A stretch of DNA of 64,000 bases, taken from the NCBI GenBank assembly GCA_017512985.1, contig JAFWEJ010000003.1, forward strand, positions 1 through 64,000, given 5' to 3'. The DNA comes from Clostridia bacterium (GTDB lineage Bacteria > Bacillota > Clostridia > Christensenellales > Aristaeellaceae). Shown piece by piece: positions 41,676 through 50,668 of the stretch. Made by a program: the position numbers and the translations under genes. Under the pieces are notes generated by a model, which saw only the letters and a list, made by a program, of their open reading frames with translations, searched no databases and had not been told where the DNA came from. Position 1 is the stretch's first letter. Each line of letters starts with the position of its first letter.

Positions 41676-42183
41676 GCGGTAAACCGAGAATAAAGTCAGC
41701 AATCCTCCGGGCCGTTTCATCAACGCTTTCCGTTCCGTTGTCAATAAAGAGGGAGAACTTCCCCCTGTTCCTGCGGAACCACTGGTTATATTCAATATGC
41801 GGCCGGATGACCTCATCCGAAGTGAACAGCCGTTCCGCCGGCCTGGCCTGCAGCCGTTTCCGGATCTCGTCATCCGGAGGGCACAGGGCGATGAAATAGG
41901 TCGCTTCAATCCCTTCCGGGGCGGATACCTTCTCAAAATACGTCAGGGGATTCATACAGGTGACGAAGACCAGGTCCCTGCCCGCCGCCATGCCGGCGGC
42001 GCCTTTCAGGGTGTCTTCCGCGTTTTTTTCTTCATGGTCGGTCCCGGCGTAATCCCACCAGTTCAGCCCGACCTCGTCGCTGTCCACACAGGCGTACCGT
42101 TCCGGGTCAAGCAGGTCCGGCAGGCTGTCCCGCATGGTGGATTTGCCCGCACCGCAGGTTCCGGTGATCACAAAAAGCCTCAT
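41662..42183 (-). CDS. P-loop nucleoside/shikimate kinase-like ATPase
   Basis: The 173-residue protein has Walker A GTCGAGKST (8-16) and an AAA_33-like kinase layout: CVDSDEVGLNWWDY after the first helix and a lid with RKRLQARPAERLF. It probably phosphorylates a small molecule. It follows the ParB-like gene by five bases on the same strand. The substrate is unknown. Confidence 0.78.
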   Translation of the reverse strand: MRLFVITGTCGAGKSTMRDSLPDLLDPERYACVDSDEVGLNWWDYAGTDHEEKNAEDTLKGAAGMAAGRDLVFVTCMNPLTYFEKVSAPEGIEATYFIALCPPDDEIRKRLQARPAERLFTSDEVIRPHIEYNQWFRRNRGKFSLFIDNGTESVDETARRIADFILGLPLSGR

Positions 42184-42188
42184 ATCCT

Positions 42189-42935
42189 TTATCTCCTGAT
42201 GATTTTGCAGTCCTTTACATACCCGCCGTATTTGCTCATGAAATCGTCCAGTTCGGCGTCCTCCGTGATCCAGATGATCGCCCAGGCCTTGTCAATGCCG
42301 AGGTTTTCATAAGCCTTATGGCGGTGGTTCCCGTCGTTCAGCTCGAACTCCCCGTCCGCATAATGCACCATGAACGGCGGCATGTCGTCGTTTTCCGGGA
42401 TCACCTTCTCCAGTTCCTTCACCTTATGTTCCCACCAGTCCTTGTCGATCCGGAACTTCATTTCCTCCTCCGGCCCCGCGCACCGGGTGAACAGGCTGAC
42501 CGGGAACTGCGCCGGACTGATATAGTACCGGTCAAACAGTTTCAGGCCGTCAGAGAAAGGAATGTTCCGTCCTTCCTCGTTCAGGTACAGATGGATCCAG
42601 GCATCCAGTTTTCCCGCTTCGGCGTATGCCTTTGCGGATGACAGTGTTGCGCTGTATTTCAGCATAGCGGTCTCCCTCCTGTTATACACGATCCGTTTGA
42701 TGGAATCATAGGAGAGCGCGTATTTGTCCATGAGTTCCTCAATGCCCTGCCCGGCTGAAAAGTCCGCGCGAATCTTTTCGTTCCTTTCCCGGATATACTG
42801 CTGATATCCGGAGGTTTCACCCCAGGCTTTCCGCTCGTCCCGCGCCGGCACATAAATGGTCTCGCCGGACACGTAACGCTGGATCTGTTTCAGGAGACCC
42901 TCCGGAAATATCTCCTGCGCGTTCCGGTATCCCAT
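42189..42935 (-). CDS. CD3324-family HTH domain fused to a ParB/sulfiredoxin-like domain
   Basis: The 248-residue protein begins with a CD3324-family segment (MGYRNAQEIFPEGLLKQIQR; later IRADFSAGQGIEELMDKYAL, SYDSIKRIVYNRR). After a linker it has a ParB N-terminal-like fold with MVHYADGEFELNDGNHRHKA, where GNHRH matches the nucleotide-binding GXXR-type motif. CD3324 alone is about 90 residues, so this is a fusion. It may be a CTP- or ATP-dependent enzyme or regulator. It is encoded with the P-loop kinase. Confidence 0.65.
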   Translation of the reverse strand: MGYRNAQEIFPEGLLKQIQRYVSGETIYVPARDERKAWGETSGYQQYIRERNEKIRADFSAGQGIEELMDKYALSYDSIKRIVYNRRETAMLKYSATLSSAKAYAEAGKLDAWIHLYLNEEGRNIPFSDGLKLFDRYYISPAQFPVSLFTRCAGPEEEMKFRIDKDWWEHKVKELEKVIPENDDMPPFMVHYADGEFELNDGNHRHKAYENLGIDKAWAIIWITEDAELDDFMSKYGGYVKDCKIIRR

Positions 42936-43018
42936 GGTTCATACCTCCTCTCTCTTACGTGAAGGAGTTTATCCCCTTCCGGAAGGGAAAGATATACCGT
43001 GTTTGCCTGTATTCGTTC

Positions 43019-43047
43019 TTGACACAATACCGCCGGATGTATTATAG
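43019..43047 (+). promoter_or_regulatory. Promoter of the GNAT/MBL pair
   Basis: TTGACA and TTATAG are separated by 17 bases, 50 bases before the GNAT start at 43097. Confidence 0.5.
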
Positions 43048-43096
43048 CTGAATGGAAAAAGAAACAACAGTTCAAAAAACGTTAAGAGGATAAAAG

Positions 43097-43621
43097 ATGG
43101 AAATCATGTTTGAAACGGAGCGCCTGGCCGTCCGGAAATTCATGGACGAAGACGCCCGGCAGCTGTATGAAAACCATCTGGACGATGAAGTCCGGAAGTG
43201 GTTCCCGAATGAGTGCTACGCCGACCTGGAGGAGGCGCGGGGCGCGATCCGCTTTTATGCGGACTGCGTTGACAACGGGCACCTGCCCTTTGTGCTCGGG
43301 GTGGAACTGAAGGAAACAGGGGAACTGATCGGCGATACCGGCATCAGTGAAGTGGAAGGAAAGCCGGACGAAACCGAGATCGGATACTGCATCGGGCAGC
43401 AATACCGCGGCAAAGGATATGCCTCCGAGCTGCTGGACGCGATATCCGGTTTTGTGGCCTCCCGGTTCGGGGTCCGGACGATCTGGGGACGTGTGGTACA
43501 CGGAAACGGAGCGTCCGCGAAAGTGCTGGAGAAGAACGGGTATACGTTCGTGAAGGAAGAATTCGGCGCGGAAGACGATCCGTACGGCAACGGCATGCTG
43601 GTTTACAAAAAAGAGTTCTGA
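43097..43621 (+). CDS. GNAT family N-acetyltransferase, RimJ/RimL-like
   Basis: The 174-residue protein starts MEIMFETERLAVRKFMDEDA and has ETEIGYCIGQQYRGKGYASE with acetyl-CoA loop RGKGYA, then VRTIWGRVVHGNGASAKVLE. This matches the Acetyltransf_3 branch. A strong promoter and AAGAGGAT lie upstream. It is probably transcribed with the MBL hydrolase gene 18 bases downstream. Confidence 0.84.
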   Translation: MEIMFETERLAVRKFMDEDARQLYENHLDDEVRKWFPNECYADLEEARGAIRFYADCVDNGHLPFVLGVELKETGELIGDTGISEVEGKPDETEIGYCIGQQYRGKGYASELLDAISGFVASRFGVRTIWGRVVHGNGASAKVLEKNGYTFVKEEFGAEDDPYGNGMLVYKKEF

Positions 43622-43639
43622 GTCTTTGGAGGTGTGGAA

Positions 43640-44554
43640 ATGAAATCCAACGTTCCTTATTACAAGGCGGAAACCATCGCGGAAAAGAGCTGGATGATCG
43701 GCAACGCATTCGTTGATCATTCATATGCCCTCTGTTATCTTGTGGAAGGCAGGGATTACGCGCTCCTGATCGATTCCATCCTGGGCATGGGAAACCTGAA
43801 GGAATTCTGTGAAACCCTGACGGAAAAGCCCGTTGTGCTGGTCAATACCCACGCACATTCGGACCACTGCGGCGGAAACTTCTTTTTCGATGCCTGCTAT
43901 ATGCATCACAGGGACATCGGTTTCTTCCAGAGCAGCGTCGGCCAGGTCAGAAAGCAGCAGATTGCGGACATGGCAAAAGGGATGGCCCTGGAAGAGTACC
44001 GGGATCAGATCGAACCGGATGATCAGTTCGCGGACTGGAATCCGATGAAGGTCCTTCCCCTTTATGACGGCGATGTTTTTGATCTGGGAGACCGCAGGAT
44101 CACCGTGGTTGAAGTCGGCGGGCATACCGCCGGTTCCGTCGTCCTTATTGATCCGCTGACCCGGATCGCGTATTCCGGTGACGCCTGCAACGGCAATACC
44201 CTGCTGGAGTTTGAAAACTCCCTGCCGATTGTCTCCTATATGAAAGCCCTGCTTCGCCTGAAAGCGCACCAGGGCGGGTTTGACCGGATGTACGGCGGCC
44301 ACGAGATCTTTGATTCCTCCATCATGGACGAAGCAATCGAAACCGTCGGCCGGGTGATCGCCGGGACGGATGACCATGTTGAAAGCACAGGCATCCTGGG
44401 ATATCCGATTTGCTATGCCGCCGCGAAGGTGAAAGACGGATATGAGCGCGCGGACGGCAAACATTTCAACATGAGCTATCTCCCCGAAAAAATCCTGGAG
44501 CCGGAAAACGATATACAGGTCATTACGTATCAGCAGGAAAAGAGCGAACCGTAA
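43640..44554 (+). CDS. Metallo-beta-lactamase-fold hydrolase
   Basis: The 304-residue protein has the zinc motif NTHAHSDHCGG (H71, H73, D75, H76), then VEVGGHTAGSVVLID and IAYSGDACNG, and the final His in YGGHEIFD. These are all ligands of a two-metal MBL site. It hydrolyses an ester, thioester or phosphate bond of unknown substrate. ATG 43640 is chosen because GGAGG lies seven bases upstream; the GTG six bases earlier is too close to it. Confidence 0.86.
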   Translation: MKSNVPYYKAETIAEKSWMIGNAFVDHSYALCYLVEGRDYALLIDSILGMGNLKEFCETLTEKPVVLVNTHAHSDHCGGNFFFDACYMHHRDIGFFQSSVGQVRKQQIADMAKGMALEEYRDQIEPDDQFADWNPMKVLPLYDGDVFDLGDRRITVVEVGGHTAGSVVLIDPLTRIAYSGDACNGNTLLEFENSLPIVSYMKALLRLKAHQGGFDRMYGGHEIFDSSIMDEAIETVGRVIAGTDDHVESTGILGYPICYAAAKVKDGYERADGKHFNMSYLPEKILEPENDIQVITYQQEKSEP

Positions 44555-44589
44555 CCGGCAGTCCGGATTGCGGACAACCTGTATATAAA

Positions 44590-44621
44590 CAAGGGACAAA
44601 CCGGAGTTTGTCCCTTGTTTT
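44590..44621. terminator. Bidirectional terminator
   Basis: CAAGGGACAAA and TTTGTCCCTTG form a perfect 11-bp stem around CCGGAG, followed by TTTT on the plus strand, between the converging MBL and kinase genes. Confidence 0.85.
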
Positions 44622-45174
44622 ACTGTATCCGGAACCGTTCCGGATCGATCTCGCGGATGGTTTCCTCCGGGGTTTTTCGCGTGTTGTCATACAGATGCCC
44701 CTGATTCTCCGGCAGGGCGTCCAGTTTCCGTTTCAGGAACTTCCCCCGCTCGATCAGGTCAAGGTCTCCGCGCCTGCGGATCCGCCGCGCGATTTCTTCC
44801 TCTTCCGCAGTCAGTACAATATAGTACAGGTCCGCCTGGTGTTTTTCCGCCAGTTCCTTTATGCGGGGAAGCTCATCCTCAATAACATAGTCGATCACCA
44901 CGTCCAGGTTGTCCCGGAGTACCCGGTCCGCTGTGGCAATGATGCAGTCCCAGTTGAACCGCAGGATATCCTCCCAGTGGATCGGGTCGGACGCCAGCCC
45001 GTTCACAAAGAAATCGCCCTTGTCTTCCGGCTCAACAAACCCCTCGTGAAAATCATCCCCGTGGATCACATAGACCGGTCTGTGCTTTTCCCGGACCAGG
45101 TGCCTTGCGTACGCGTCGGCAAAGGTGCTTTTCCCGCTTCCGCACGCGCCGGAGATAAAAAAGATTCTCGCCAT
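44620..45174 (-). CDS. P-loop kinase-like ATPase
   Basis: The 184-residue protein starts MARIFFISGACGSGKST, Walker A at residues 9-17, then VYVIHGDDFHEGFVEP and RRIRRRGDLDLIERGK, resembling AAA_33/CMP-kinase-like enzymes. It is distinct from the kinases at 41662 and 56196. ATG 45174 is the first codon giving a proper P-loop start; longer readings overlap the methyltransferase gene and have no family match. Confidence 0.75.
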   Translation of the reverse strand: MARIFFISGACGSGKSTFADAYARHLVREKHRPVYVIHGDDFHEGFVEPEDKGDFFVNGLASDPIHWEDILRFNWDCIIATADRVLRDNLDVVIDYVIEDELPRIKELAEKHQADLYYIVLTAEEEEIARRIRRRGDLDLIERGKFLKRKLDALPENQGHLYDNTRKTPEETIREIDPERFRIQ

Positions 45175-45209
45175 AAACTGCGCCCCCGTTCCTGTCAGTG
45201 AATATGCCG

Positions 45210-46139
45210 TCAGATTTCTCCGACCGCCAGCAGGTTGTCCTTGCCCATACCGCAGACATAGGGATTGGAATCGTACCGGTAACAGAAATCCAGGAAGTCT
45301 TTCCTCTGCTCCGGATCGTTCATCATCCGGACCAGGATTTCCCGCGGGATCGTCCGGCCGTATGCGCCCGGCCCGGACAGCCGGATATTCCGGACGCCGT
45401 ATCCCTTCAGGATTGATTCCAGTTCGTCCGGCATAAAGGTATAGGTGATGCACCAGGGCGTTCCGCCCTGCTCATACTGCGCGATTTCCTCCTCACCGCC
45501 CATCAGTCCGTCGCCCAGCACCTTCTCCGCGTTTTCCCTGTTGAATCGGAAACCGCCGATCATCTGTTCCCGGTTTTCGACGATCCACCGCACAAAGGGA
45601 TCGTCCGCCTGCTCGTCCAGGACAAACTGGTTCTTCTGGATGGGATTGGCCAGGTACGGCAGCGAGCCCAGCCGGCTGGAAACGCTGATCGCGATCCGCT
45701 TCCCGGCAATCCGCACCAGTTCGCCGATCACCTTTTCCTGGTTCGGATAGGTATAGGACACCGGCGCGTCAAAGGACATGACCAGGTCGAACTCCCCGTC
45801 GCGGTAGGCGCCCAGGTCCTCCAGTGCGCCTTTCACAAAGGTGATCCGGTCGGATACGCCTTCCTTTTCCGCCAGTTCCAGGGCCTTGTCGATCATCGGC
45901 CGGGAAATGTCAAAATGCGTCACCCTGCATCCCCGCTTCGCCAGCAGGATTGAGAACCGCCCGCTGCCGGCCCCGCCGTCGAACACGGTACAGATTCCGT
46001 CCAGGTTCTCCAGCAGTTTCCGCTGGATATGGTCCTTCTGGATAATATCGTCAATATAGGTCGCTTCCCGGCGGCTTTCAAGCTCTCCCTTGTCCGGAAG
46101 GTTCCACTGCCGCTCCGAGATTTTCCGGCTGTAATCCAT
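45210..46139 (-). CDS. SAM-dependent methyltransferase
   Basis: The 309-residue protein has motif I VFDGGAGSGRFSILLAKRG, acidic D of motif II in VTHFDISRPMIDKALELA, and FDLVMSFDAPVSYTYP. These are class I methyltransferase features with a C-terminal insert of about 100 residues. It precedes the kinase gene by 35 bases on the same strand. The substrate is unknown. Confidence 0.83.
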   Translation of the reverse strand: MDYSRKISERQWNLPDKGELESRREATYIDDIIQKDHIQRKLLENLDGICTVFDGGAGSGRFSILLAKRGCRVTHFDISRPMIDKALELAEKEGVSDRITFVKGALEDLGAYRDGEFDLVMSFDAPVSYTYPNQEKVIGELVRIAGKRIAISVSSRLGSLPYLANPIQKNQFVLDEQADDPFVRWIVENREQMIGGFRFNRENAEKVLGDGLMGGEEEIAQYEQGGTPWCITYTFMPDELESILKGYGVRNIRLSGPGAYGRTIPREILVRMMNDPEQRKDFLDFCYRYDSNPYVCGMGKDNLLAVGEI

Positions 46140-46154
46140 CGTTTGTTCTCTCCT

Positions 46155-46673
46155 TTATTCCGTTCTGCCGCGGTTCGGAATCCGGACAAAGTAATGTCCC
46201 TCATCCTGTCCGGCAATGCGGCCTCCGTTGTTGAGCATCACATGCAGGGAGGCCGGGTTGTCCAGGTTGACCCGCAGGTAGATCTCCTCCTCCGGGACGA
46301 TGCGGTACGCTTCCTCCAGGGTCAGGCGGAGCCCTTCCGTTCCGAGGCCCTGCCCGCGGAACGGTTTCGCGATGAAATAGCCGATGTGGCCGGCGCCCGT
46401 ACGCAGCGATTCACACAGGTAATGCCGGATCCGGAACTCCCCTACGATCTCATCGTCCTTCCAGAGATAATAGAAGGTCTCCGGCACATAGCCTTCCGGG
46501 AGCCCCTTTCCTTCCGCAAACGCGAGCATTTCGGGGAGCGTCCTTTTTTCGAAATCCTCCCGGGAAACACCGTGCCAGGCATTGGTCAGTCCGTTCTCAT
46601 CCTCGGGCATATCCCGCACGAACCGCCATTCCTTCTCTATGTCTTCCGGATTGGCTTTTTTCAGGTAAATCAT
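46155..46673 (-). CDS. GNAT family N-acetyltransferase
   Basis: The 172-residue protein has GHIGYFIAKPFRGQGLGTEG (acetyl-CoA loop RGQGLG) and YLRVNLDNPASLHVMLNNGG. It is a paralogue of the gene at 37675-38184. ATG 46673 with AGGGGAAG is preferred to an ATG 36 bases upstream. It is transcribed with the methyltransferase gene, 15 bases downstream. Confidence 0.84.
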   Translation of the reverse strand: MIYLKKANPEDIEKEWRFVRDMPEDENGLTNAWHGVSREDFEKRTLPEMLAFAEGKGLPEGYVPETFYYLWKDDEIVGEFRIRHYLCESLRTGAGHIGYFIAKPFRGQGLGTEGLRLTLEEAYRIVPEEEIYLRVNLDNPASLHVMLNNGGRIAGQDEGHYFVRIPNRGRTE

Positions 46674-46824
46674 TTCATTCTTCCCCTCTCTCGCGTCCCT
46701 GTGCTCCATTATACCGGGAAAACGCCGTATCGGAAACCGGGAAGGCTTACAAAACTGTAAGCTGAAAGTAAGGCTGAAGTAAGGTTCATCTGTTATCCTT
46801 GTCGCTGTAAGGAGGGATGAGTCA

Positions 46825-46968
46825 GTGGAATCCTATGAAGCGACTGTTCTGAAAAGGATCGGATATGTCCTGTTCCTGGTGGTGCTCGCCGTGTATATTT
46901 TCAACATCGGCGGCAGCAATGCCGAAGCCATGAACACGTGTGACATCATCCGTACCGTGCTGCCTTGA
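46825..46968 (+). CDS. Small single-pass membrane protein of 47 residues
   Basis: GTG 46825 follows GGAGGG with eight bases between and encodes 47 residues. An N-terminal basic segment (YEATVLKRIGY) is followed by the hydrophobic helix VLFLVVLAVYIFNI and a polar C-terminus with one Cys. A strong terminator lies 22 bases after the stop. A full ribosome-binding site, membrane helix and dedicated terminator support a real gene in a gap between divergent genes. No family is recognised. Confidence 0.6.
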   Translation: MESYEATVLKRIGYVLFLVVLAVYIFNIGGSNAEAMNTCDIIRTVLP

Positions 46969-46990
46969 CATTCCCCGGTTTTCCGGGTGC

Positions 46991-47015
46991 GCCCCGCGCT
47001 TTTGCGGGGCGTTTT
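46991..47015 (+). terminator. Terminator of the 47-residue protein gene
   Basis: GCCCCGC and GCGGGGC pair around GCTTTT and are followed by GTTTTT. It may also serve the converging aminoglycoside-phosphotransferase-like gene. Confidence 0.85.
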
Positions 47016-48010
47016 TACGTTTCCCCGAAGCCGCCGTACGGGATGTCGCGGATCAGGCAGTCCGCCTCTTCTTCGATGTCTTCTTCGTCCGGCATTCCGC
47101 CTTCCCGGGCGCTGCACTCAAACTCGTCCACAATGTATTCGATGATCGTCATATCGATGAACAGCGGCAGCTGTTCCGGCAGGCTGTCCGGAACGTCCGT
47201 TTCGCTCCGGTAGCCTTCCAGCACCGTGTCAAAATAATGCTTCATGCCCTCCATGCGCTTCGCCGGATCCTGTATGTGCCGGTACCAGCCGACGCCGTGG
47301 GTCCAGACATGCGCCAGGTCGAACATATACCAGCAGCGGATGCAGTTGTCAAAGTCGAACACCGTGATCGCTCCGGTATCCATATCGACATGGTAGTTTC
47401 CGTCGCAGAAGTCGAAATGGACCAGGCCGTAGGCCTCCCCGTCCGTTGGAAGCGCCCGGTACTGTTCCAGCCGGCGGGCGATCGCCTGCTTCAGTTCCGC
47501 GTAATCGTCCGGGATCAGGCGGCCGATGTATTCCATATTATATTTATCGAAGAAGTCCGCCCGGCGGTGGACCGGTTTGTATTGCCTGGAAAGCCGGTGG
47601 ATGGCGCCCAGCGCCTTGCCGGTGTTGTAGAAATACTCCTCCAGCAGCGCGCCTTTCCGATAACGGTATCCGTTGTCAGCCAACAGCATGCCCCTGGCGT
47701 ACTCAAACAGGCAAATATAGATCCGCTTCCCTTCTTCCTCCGCGCGTTCGACCAGCCGTCCGTTCACGGACGGGATCACGTCCGCCACGGGCGCCCCGTG
47801 CTCAGCCAGGTAACGGACAAACTCCGCCTCCGCGAGATAGTCTTCTTCCGTTCTGTCCTCCAGCGCGGAAAAGCGGAGCACATACCGGTTCTCCCCGTCC
47901 TTCCTGCAGATCCGGATCTCGTTCCGTCCGCCCTCATGGCCGGGAACCTGCAGATACTCATATCCGTCCAGCGCATACAGCGCTTCCGCTTTTTCAAAAA
48001 CTGTGCTCAA
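47015..48010 (-). CDS. APH-family phosphotransferase
   Basis: The 331-residue protein has the kinase-fold motifs of aminoglycoside/choline phosphotransferases: YGLVHFDFCDGNYHVD (catalytic loop HxDxxxxN) and ITVFDFDNCIRCWYMFDLA (the metal-binding DFD). The N-terminal VLRFSALEDR carries the strand-3 position. It transfers ATP phosphate to a hydroxyl of an unknown substrate. The start is TTG at 48010 after AAGGAG. It follows the methyltransferase gene by 12 bases. Confidence 0.84.
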   Translation of the reverse strand: MSTVFEKAEALYALDGYEYLQVPGHEGGRNEIRICRKDGENRYVLRFSALEDRTEEDYLAEAEFVRYLAEHGAPVADVIPSVNGRLVERAEEEGKRIYICLFEYARGMLLADNGYRYRKGALLEEYFYNTGKALGAIHRLSRQYKPVHRRADFFDKYNMEYIGRLIPDDYAELKQAIARRLEQYRALPTDGEAYGLVHFDFCDGNYHVDMDTGAITVFDFDNCIRCWYMFDLAHVWTHGVGWYRHIQDPAKRMEGMKHYFDTVLEGYRSETDVPDSLPEQLPLFIDMTIIEYIVDEFECSAREGGMPDEEDIEEEADCLIRDIPYGGFGET

Positions 48011-48022
48011 TCCCTCATCTCC

Positions 48023-48748
48023 TTATCTCTTCCGGACATACATCATCACAAAGTTCAGGATCCGGTCCAGGCCCCTGTTCAGGAATTCCCGGTCCCGCAG
48101 GCCGTATTCATGCCCCGTATTGAACCAGTCCTCCCAGGCCGCGTCAAAGCATTCGCCTTCCGTGACCTCGATATCGCACCGGTCTCCGCATTCCTCTTCC
48201 AGCAGTTCCTTCCACCACCGGACCGTTTTGAACGTCAGCGCGTCGTCTCCCTCCGCCCAGGTTTCAAACAGTTCCTTCATTTCGCCCTGCGGCTCCTCTT
48301 TCAGTCCCGGAACCGCAATCATCACCTGACCGCCCTTCCGGACAAAGGGCAGGACCTTTTCGGCAAACACGCCCTTCTTCGCGCCGAAATAGTGATAGGA
48401 ATCCACGCTGACGACGGCGTCAAACCAGTCGTGCGCGAACGGCATATCCATTGCGTCCCCGTGGATCGGGATGATCCGGTCCTCCAGCTGAAGGCTCCGG
48501 ATCCGCTGCAGGTTGTCCGTCGCGGACACCCACAGGTCGAACGCGCAGACCTGTTTTGCCGGCGTTTCGTTTGCCAGGAAAACGGAGGTCAGCGCCATCC
48601 CGCAGCCCAGGTCCAGCGTCCGGTCAAAGCTGACGCCGGCAGGGCTCCTGCGGAGCAGCTCATCCAGCAGGCGAAACGAATTCGGCCCCATCAGGCATTC
48701 TTTTGTAAAGTATTTCCTGTATTTTTCACATCTGTCCATGTGTGTCAC
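48023..48748 (-). CDS. SAM-dependent methyltransferase
   Basis: The 241-residue protein has motif I TLDLGCGMALTSVFLA, then HGDAMDMPFAHDWFDAVVSV and VRKGGQVMIAVPG, typical of class I methyltransferases. The start GTG overlaps the stop of the MutS2-like gene (GTGA), so translation is coupled. The substrate is unknown. Confidence 0.85.
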   Translation of the reverse strand: MTHMDRCEKYRKYFTKECLMGPNSFRLLDELLRRSPAGVSFDRTLDLGCGMALTSVFLANETPAKQVCAFDLWVSATDNLQRIRSLQLEDRIIPIHGDAMDMPFAHDWFDAVVSVDSYHYFGAKKGVFAEKVLPFVRKGGQVMIAVPGLKEEPQGEMKELFETWAEGDDALTFKTVRWWKELLEEECGDRCDIEVTEGECFDAAWEDWFNTGHEYGLRDREFLNRGLDRILNFVMMYVRKR

Positions 48749-50652
48749 TCCTCTCTGTTCTCTTCCTTCAGCACAATCACCGCGTCCGGGTCAAACTTGC
48801 GGGCCATGGTGTGCGCTGCCTTGCGGTTGGCCACGGTATCGAAGATGATCGAGAAATCATAGTCCGGCGGATAGAGTTCGGCCGCCGGCACCAGCAGCTT
48901 CAGCCGGTTGTGCTTCACGGTCAGCTTCCGCCCCTGGAACTGGATCACCACATTGCCCTCGTCGTCCGCGGGCTGATAGACGATCGCGCTCTTTTTATCC
49001 GGCAGCAGCATCACGCTGTCGCCCGTCGTGAAACGCTCGAATACGCCTCCCGTTTTCGCGGAAAGCCGCTGCAGGCGGCCTGCGGGAATGCGCATCGGCT
49101 TCCGTACCGGTTCCGGCCGGGCGTTCGGCCCGTGATCGGCCACCTGCCTGGCCCGGGCGAGCAGGCCTTCGTCCATGCCGAGCCTGCGGGCGATCTCAAT
49201 CGCGCAGCTCTCCCCGCTCATCCCCAGTTCCAGGTGATACAGCGGTTTCAGCGTTGCCTGGTCAAAGGCCATCCGCGCGGAAATCACGTGTTCCGTCTGC
49301 TCCGCCCATTGCTTGATCTGCGGGTCGTGGGTCGTCACCATAAAGAAGCATCCGCGCCGCAGCAGCTCCTCCAGGATCGCCGCGGCCAGGCCGGAGCCTT
49401 CCGCCGGATCCGTACCGCTGCCCAGCTCGTCCAGCAGCACCAGGCTGTCCCGGCTGCATTCCCCCAGGATGCGGATCACGTTGGTCATATGGCCGGAGAA
49501 GGTGGACAGGTTCTGGCTGATGCTCTGGCTGTCGCCGATATCGCACAGCACCCGGTCCATCAGGCCGATCACGGTGCCCTCCCCGCAGGGAATATGCAGC
49601 CCGCTCTGCGCCATCAGGGTCAGCAGGCCCACGGTCTTCAGGCATACGGTTTTCCCGCCGGTGTTCGGCCCCGTCACGGCAATGCCGGCGTCCGGCAGCG
49701 ACAGTTCCAGGTTCAGCGGCACGCAGGTCTCCGGATCCAGCAGCGGATGCCGGGCATTTACAAGCCGGATCCGGCGCTCTGCGGTCAGCTCCGCCGGCCG
49801 CGCGTCCGTTTCCATGCTCAGCTTCGCCCGGGCAAAGAGCACGTCCAGGTCCGTCATCACCCGGATAGCCCCGCGCACGGACGCTTCTTCGGAAGCCACC
49901 CGGTCGCTGAGCTCCCAGAGGATCCGCCGCTCTTCCGTATCAATATCGATCATCAGGGCTTCCAGGTCCTGCCGGAGCGCCTGCACCGCGGACGGCTCCA
50001 TGAAGACCGTGCTCCCCTTGCCGGAAGTGTCGATCACGCGTCCGGGGAATGTGCTCTGGAAGCGTTTCTGTACGGGTATGACAAAGATCCCGTTCCGCTG
50101 GGTGATATAGCTGTCCGCCAGTTCCTTTTTATGATGGAGCAGGATCTGGCCGAGTTTTTCCCGGATTCCCTGCTCCGTATGCTCCCGCTGCCTGCGAAGA
50201 TTCCGCAGGGCCGGGGAAGCGTCGTCCAGCACAGTATCCTCGCGGACAGACCGTTCAATCTCATTTTCCAGTTCCGCCAGGTCCGGCAGTTCCGTATGCC
50301 AGGAAGCGATGCCCGCGCTCCATATCTGCGCGCCCTGCAGATAGCGGCGCAGGCGCTGGATCGTCGAGCAGAAACGCGCGATGGACGTCAGCTGGCCCGG
50401 CAGGAGCATTCCGCCCTGTGCGGCTTGGATCAGGCCGGTATCCGGCCCGTCCGTTTCAGCCAGCGGCGGGGTGCCGGCGTTTTCCATCACCCGCCTCGCG
50501 GCGGTCGTTTCTTCCATGCGGGCTTTGCACAGCCCTTCGTTCAGGATCGGCTCCGTCTCCGCCAGTTTCCGTTTCGCCGCCTGCGAGACCGCCTGCTCCT
50601 GAAGCTGTTCGATGATCCGGTCAAACCCGAGTGTAATCATATCCTGTGTCAT
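48745..50652 (-). CDS. MutS2-like ATPase lacking the Smr nuclease domain
   Basis: The 635-residue protein has the MutS lever/clamp region, then Walker A GPNTGGKT (328-335), Walker B LVLLDELGSGTDP and the TTHDP switch, and a C-terminal KOW-like strand region (AIVYQPADDEGNVVIQFQG). Standard MutS2 is about 780 residues with a C-terminal Smr endonuclease domain; the LDLHG motif of Smr is absent here. It may act in ribosome collision rescue or recombination control without cutting. A consensus promoter lies 240 bases upstream. Confidence 0.82.
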   Translation of the reverse strand: MTQDMITLGFDRIIEQLQEQAVSQAAKRKLAETEPILNEGLCKARMEETTAARRVMENAGTPPLAETDGPDTGLIQAAQGGMLLPGQLTSIARFCSTIQRLRRYLQGAQIWSAGIASWHTELPDLAELENEIERSVREDTVLDDASPALRNLRRQREHTEQGIREKLGQILLHHKKELADSYITQRNGIFVIPVQKRFQSTFPGRVIDTSGKGSTVFMEPSAVQALRQDLEALMIDIDTEERRILWELSDRVASEEASVRGAIRVMTDLDVLFARAKLSMETDARPAELTAERRIRLVNARHPLLDPETCVPLNLELSLPDAGIAVTGPNTGGKTVCLKTVGLLTLMAQSGLHIPCGEGTVIGLMDRVLCDIGDSQSISQNLSTFSGHMTNVIRILGECSRDSLVLLDELGSGTDPAEGSGLAAAILEELLRRGCFFMVTTHDPQIKQWAEQTEHVISARMAFDQATLKPLYHLELGMSGESCAIEIARRLGMDEGLLARARQVADHGPNARPEPVRKPMRIPAGRLQRLSAKTGGVFERFTTGDSVMLLPDKKSAIVYQPADDEGNVVIQFQGRKLTVKHNRLKLLVPAAELYPPDYDFSIIFDTVANRKAAHTMARKFDPDAVIVLKEENREE

Positions 50653-50668
50653 GTTATCCCTCTGTTCA

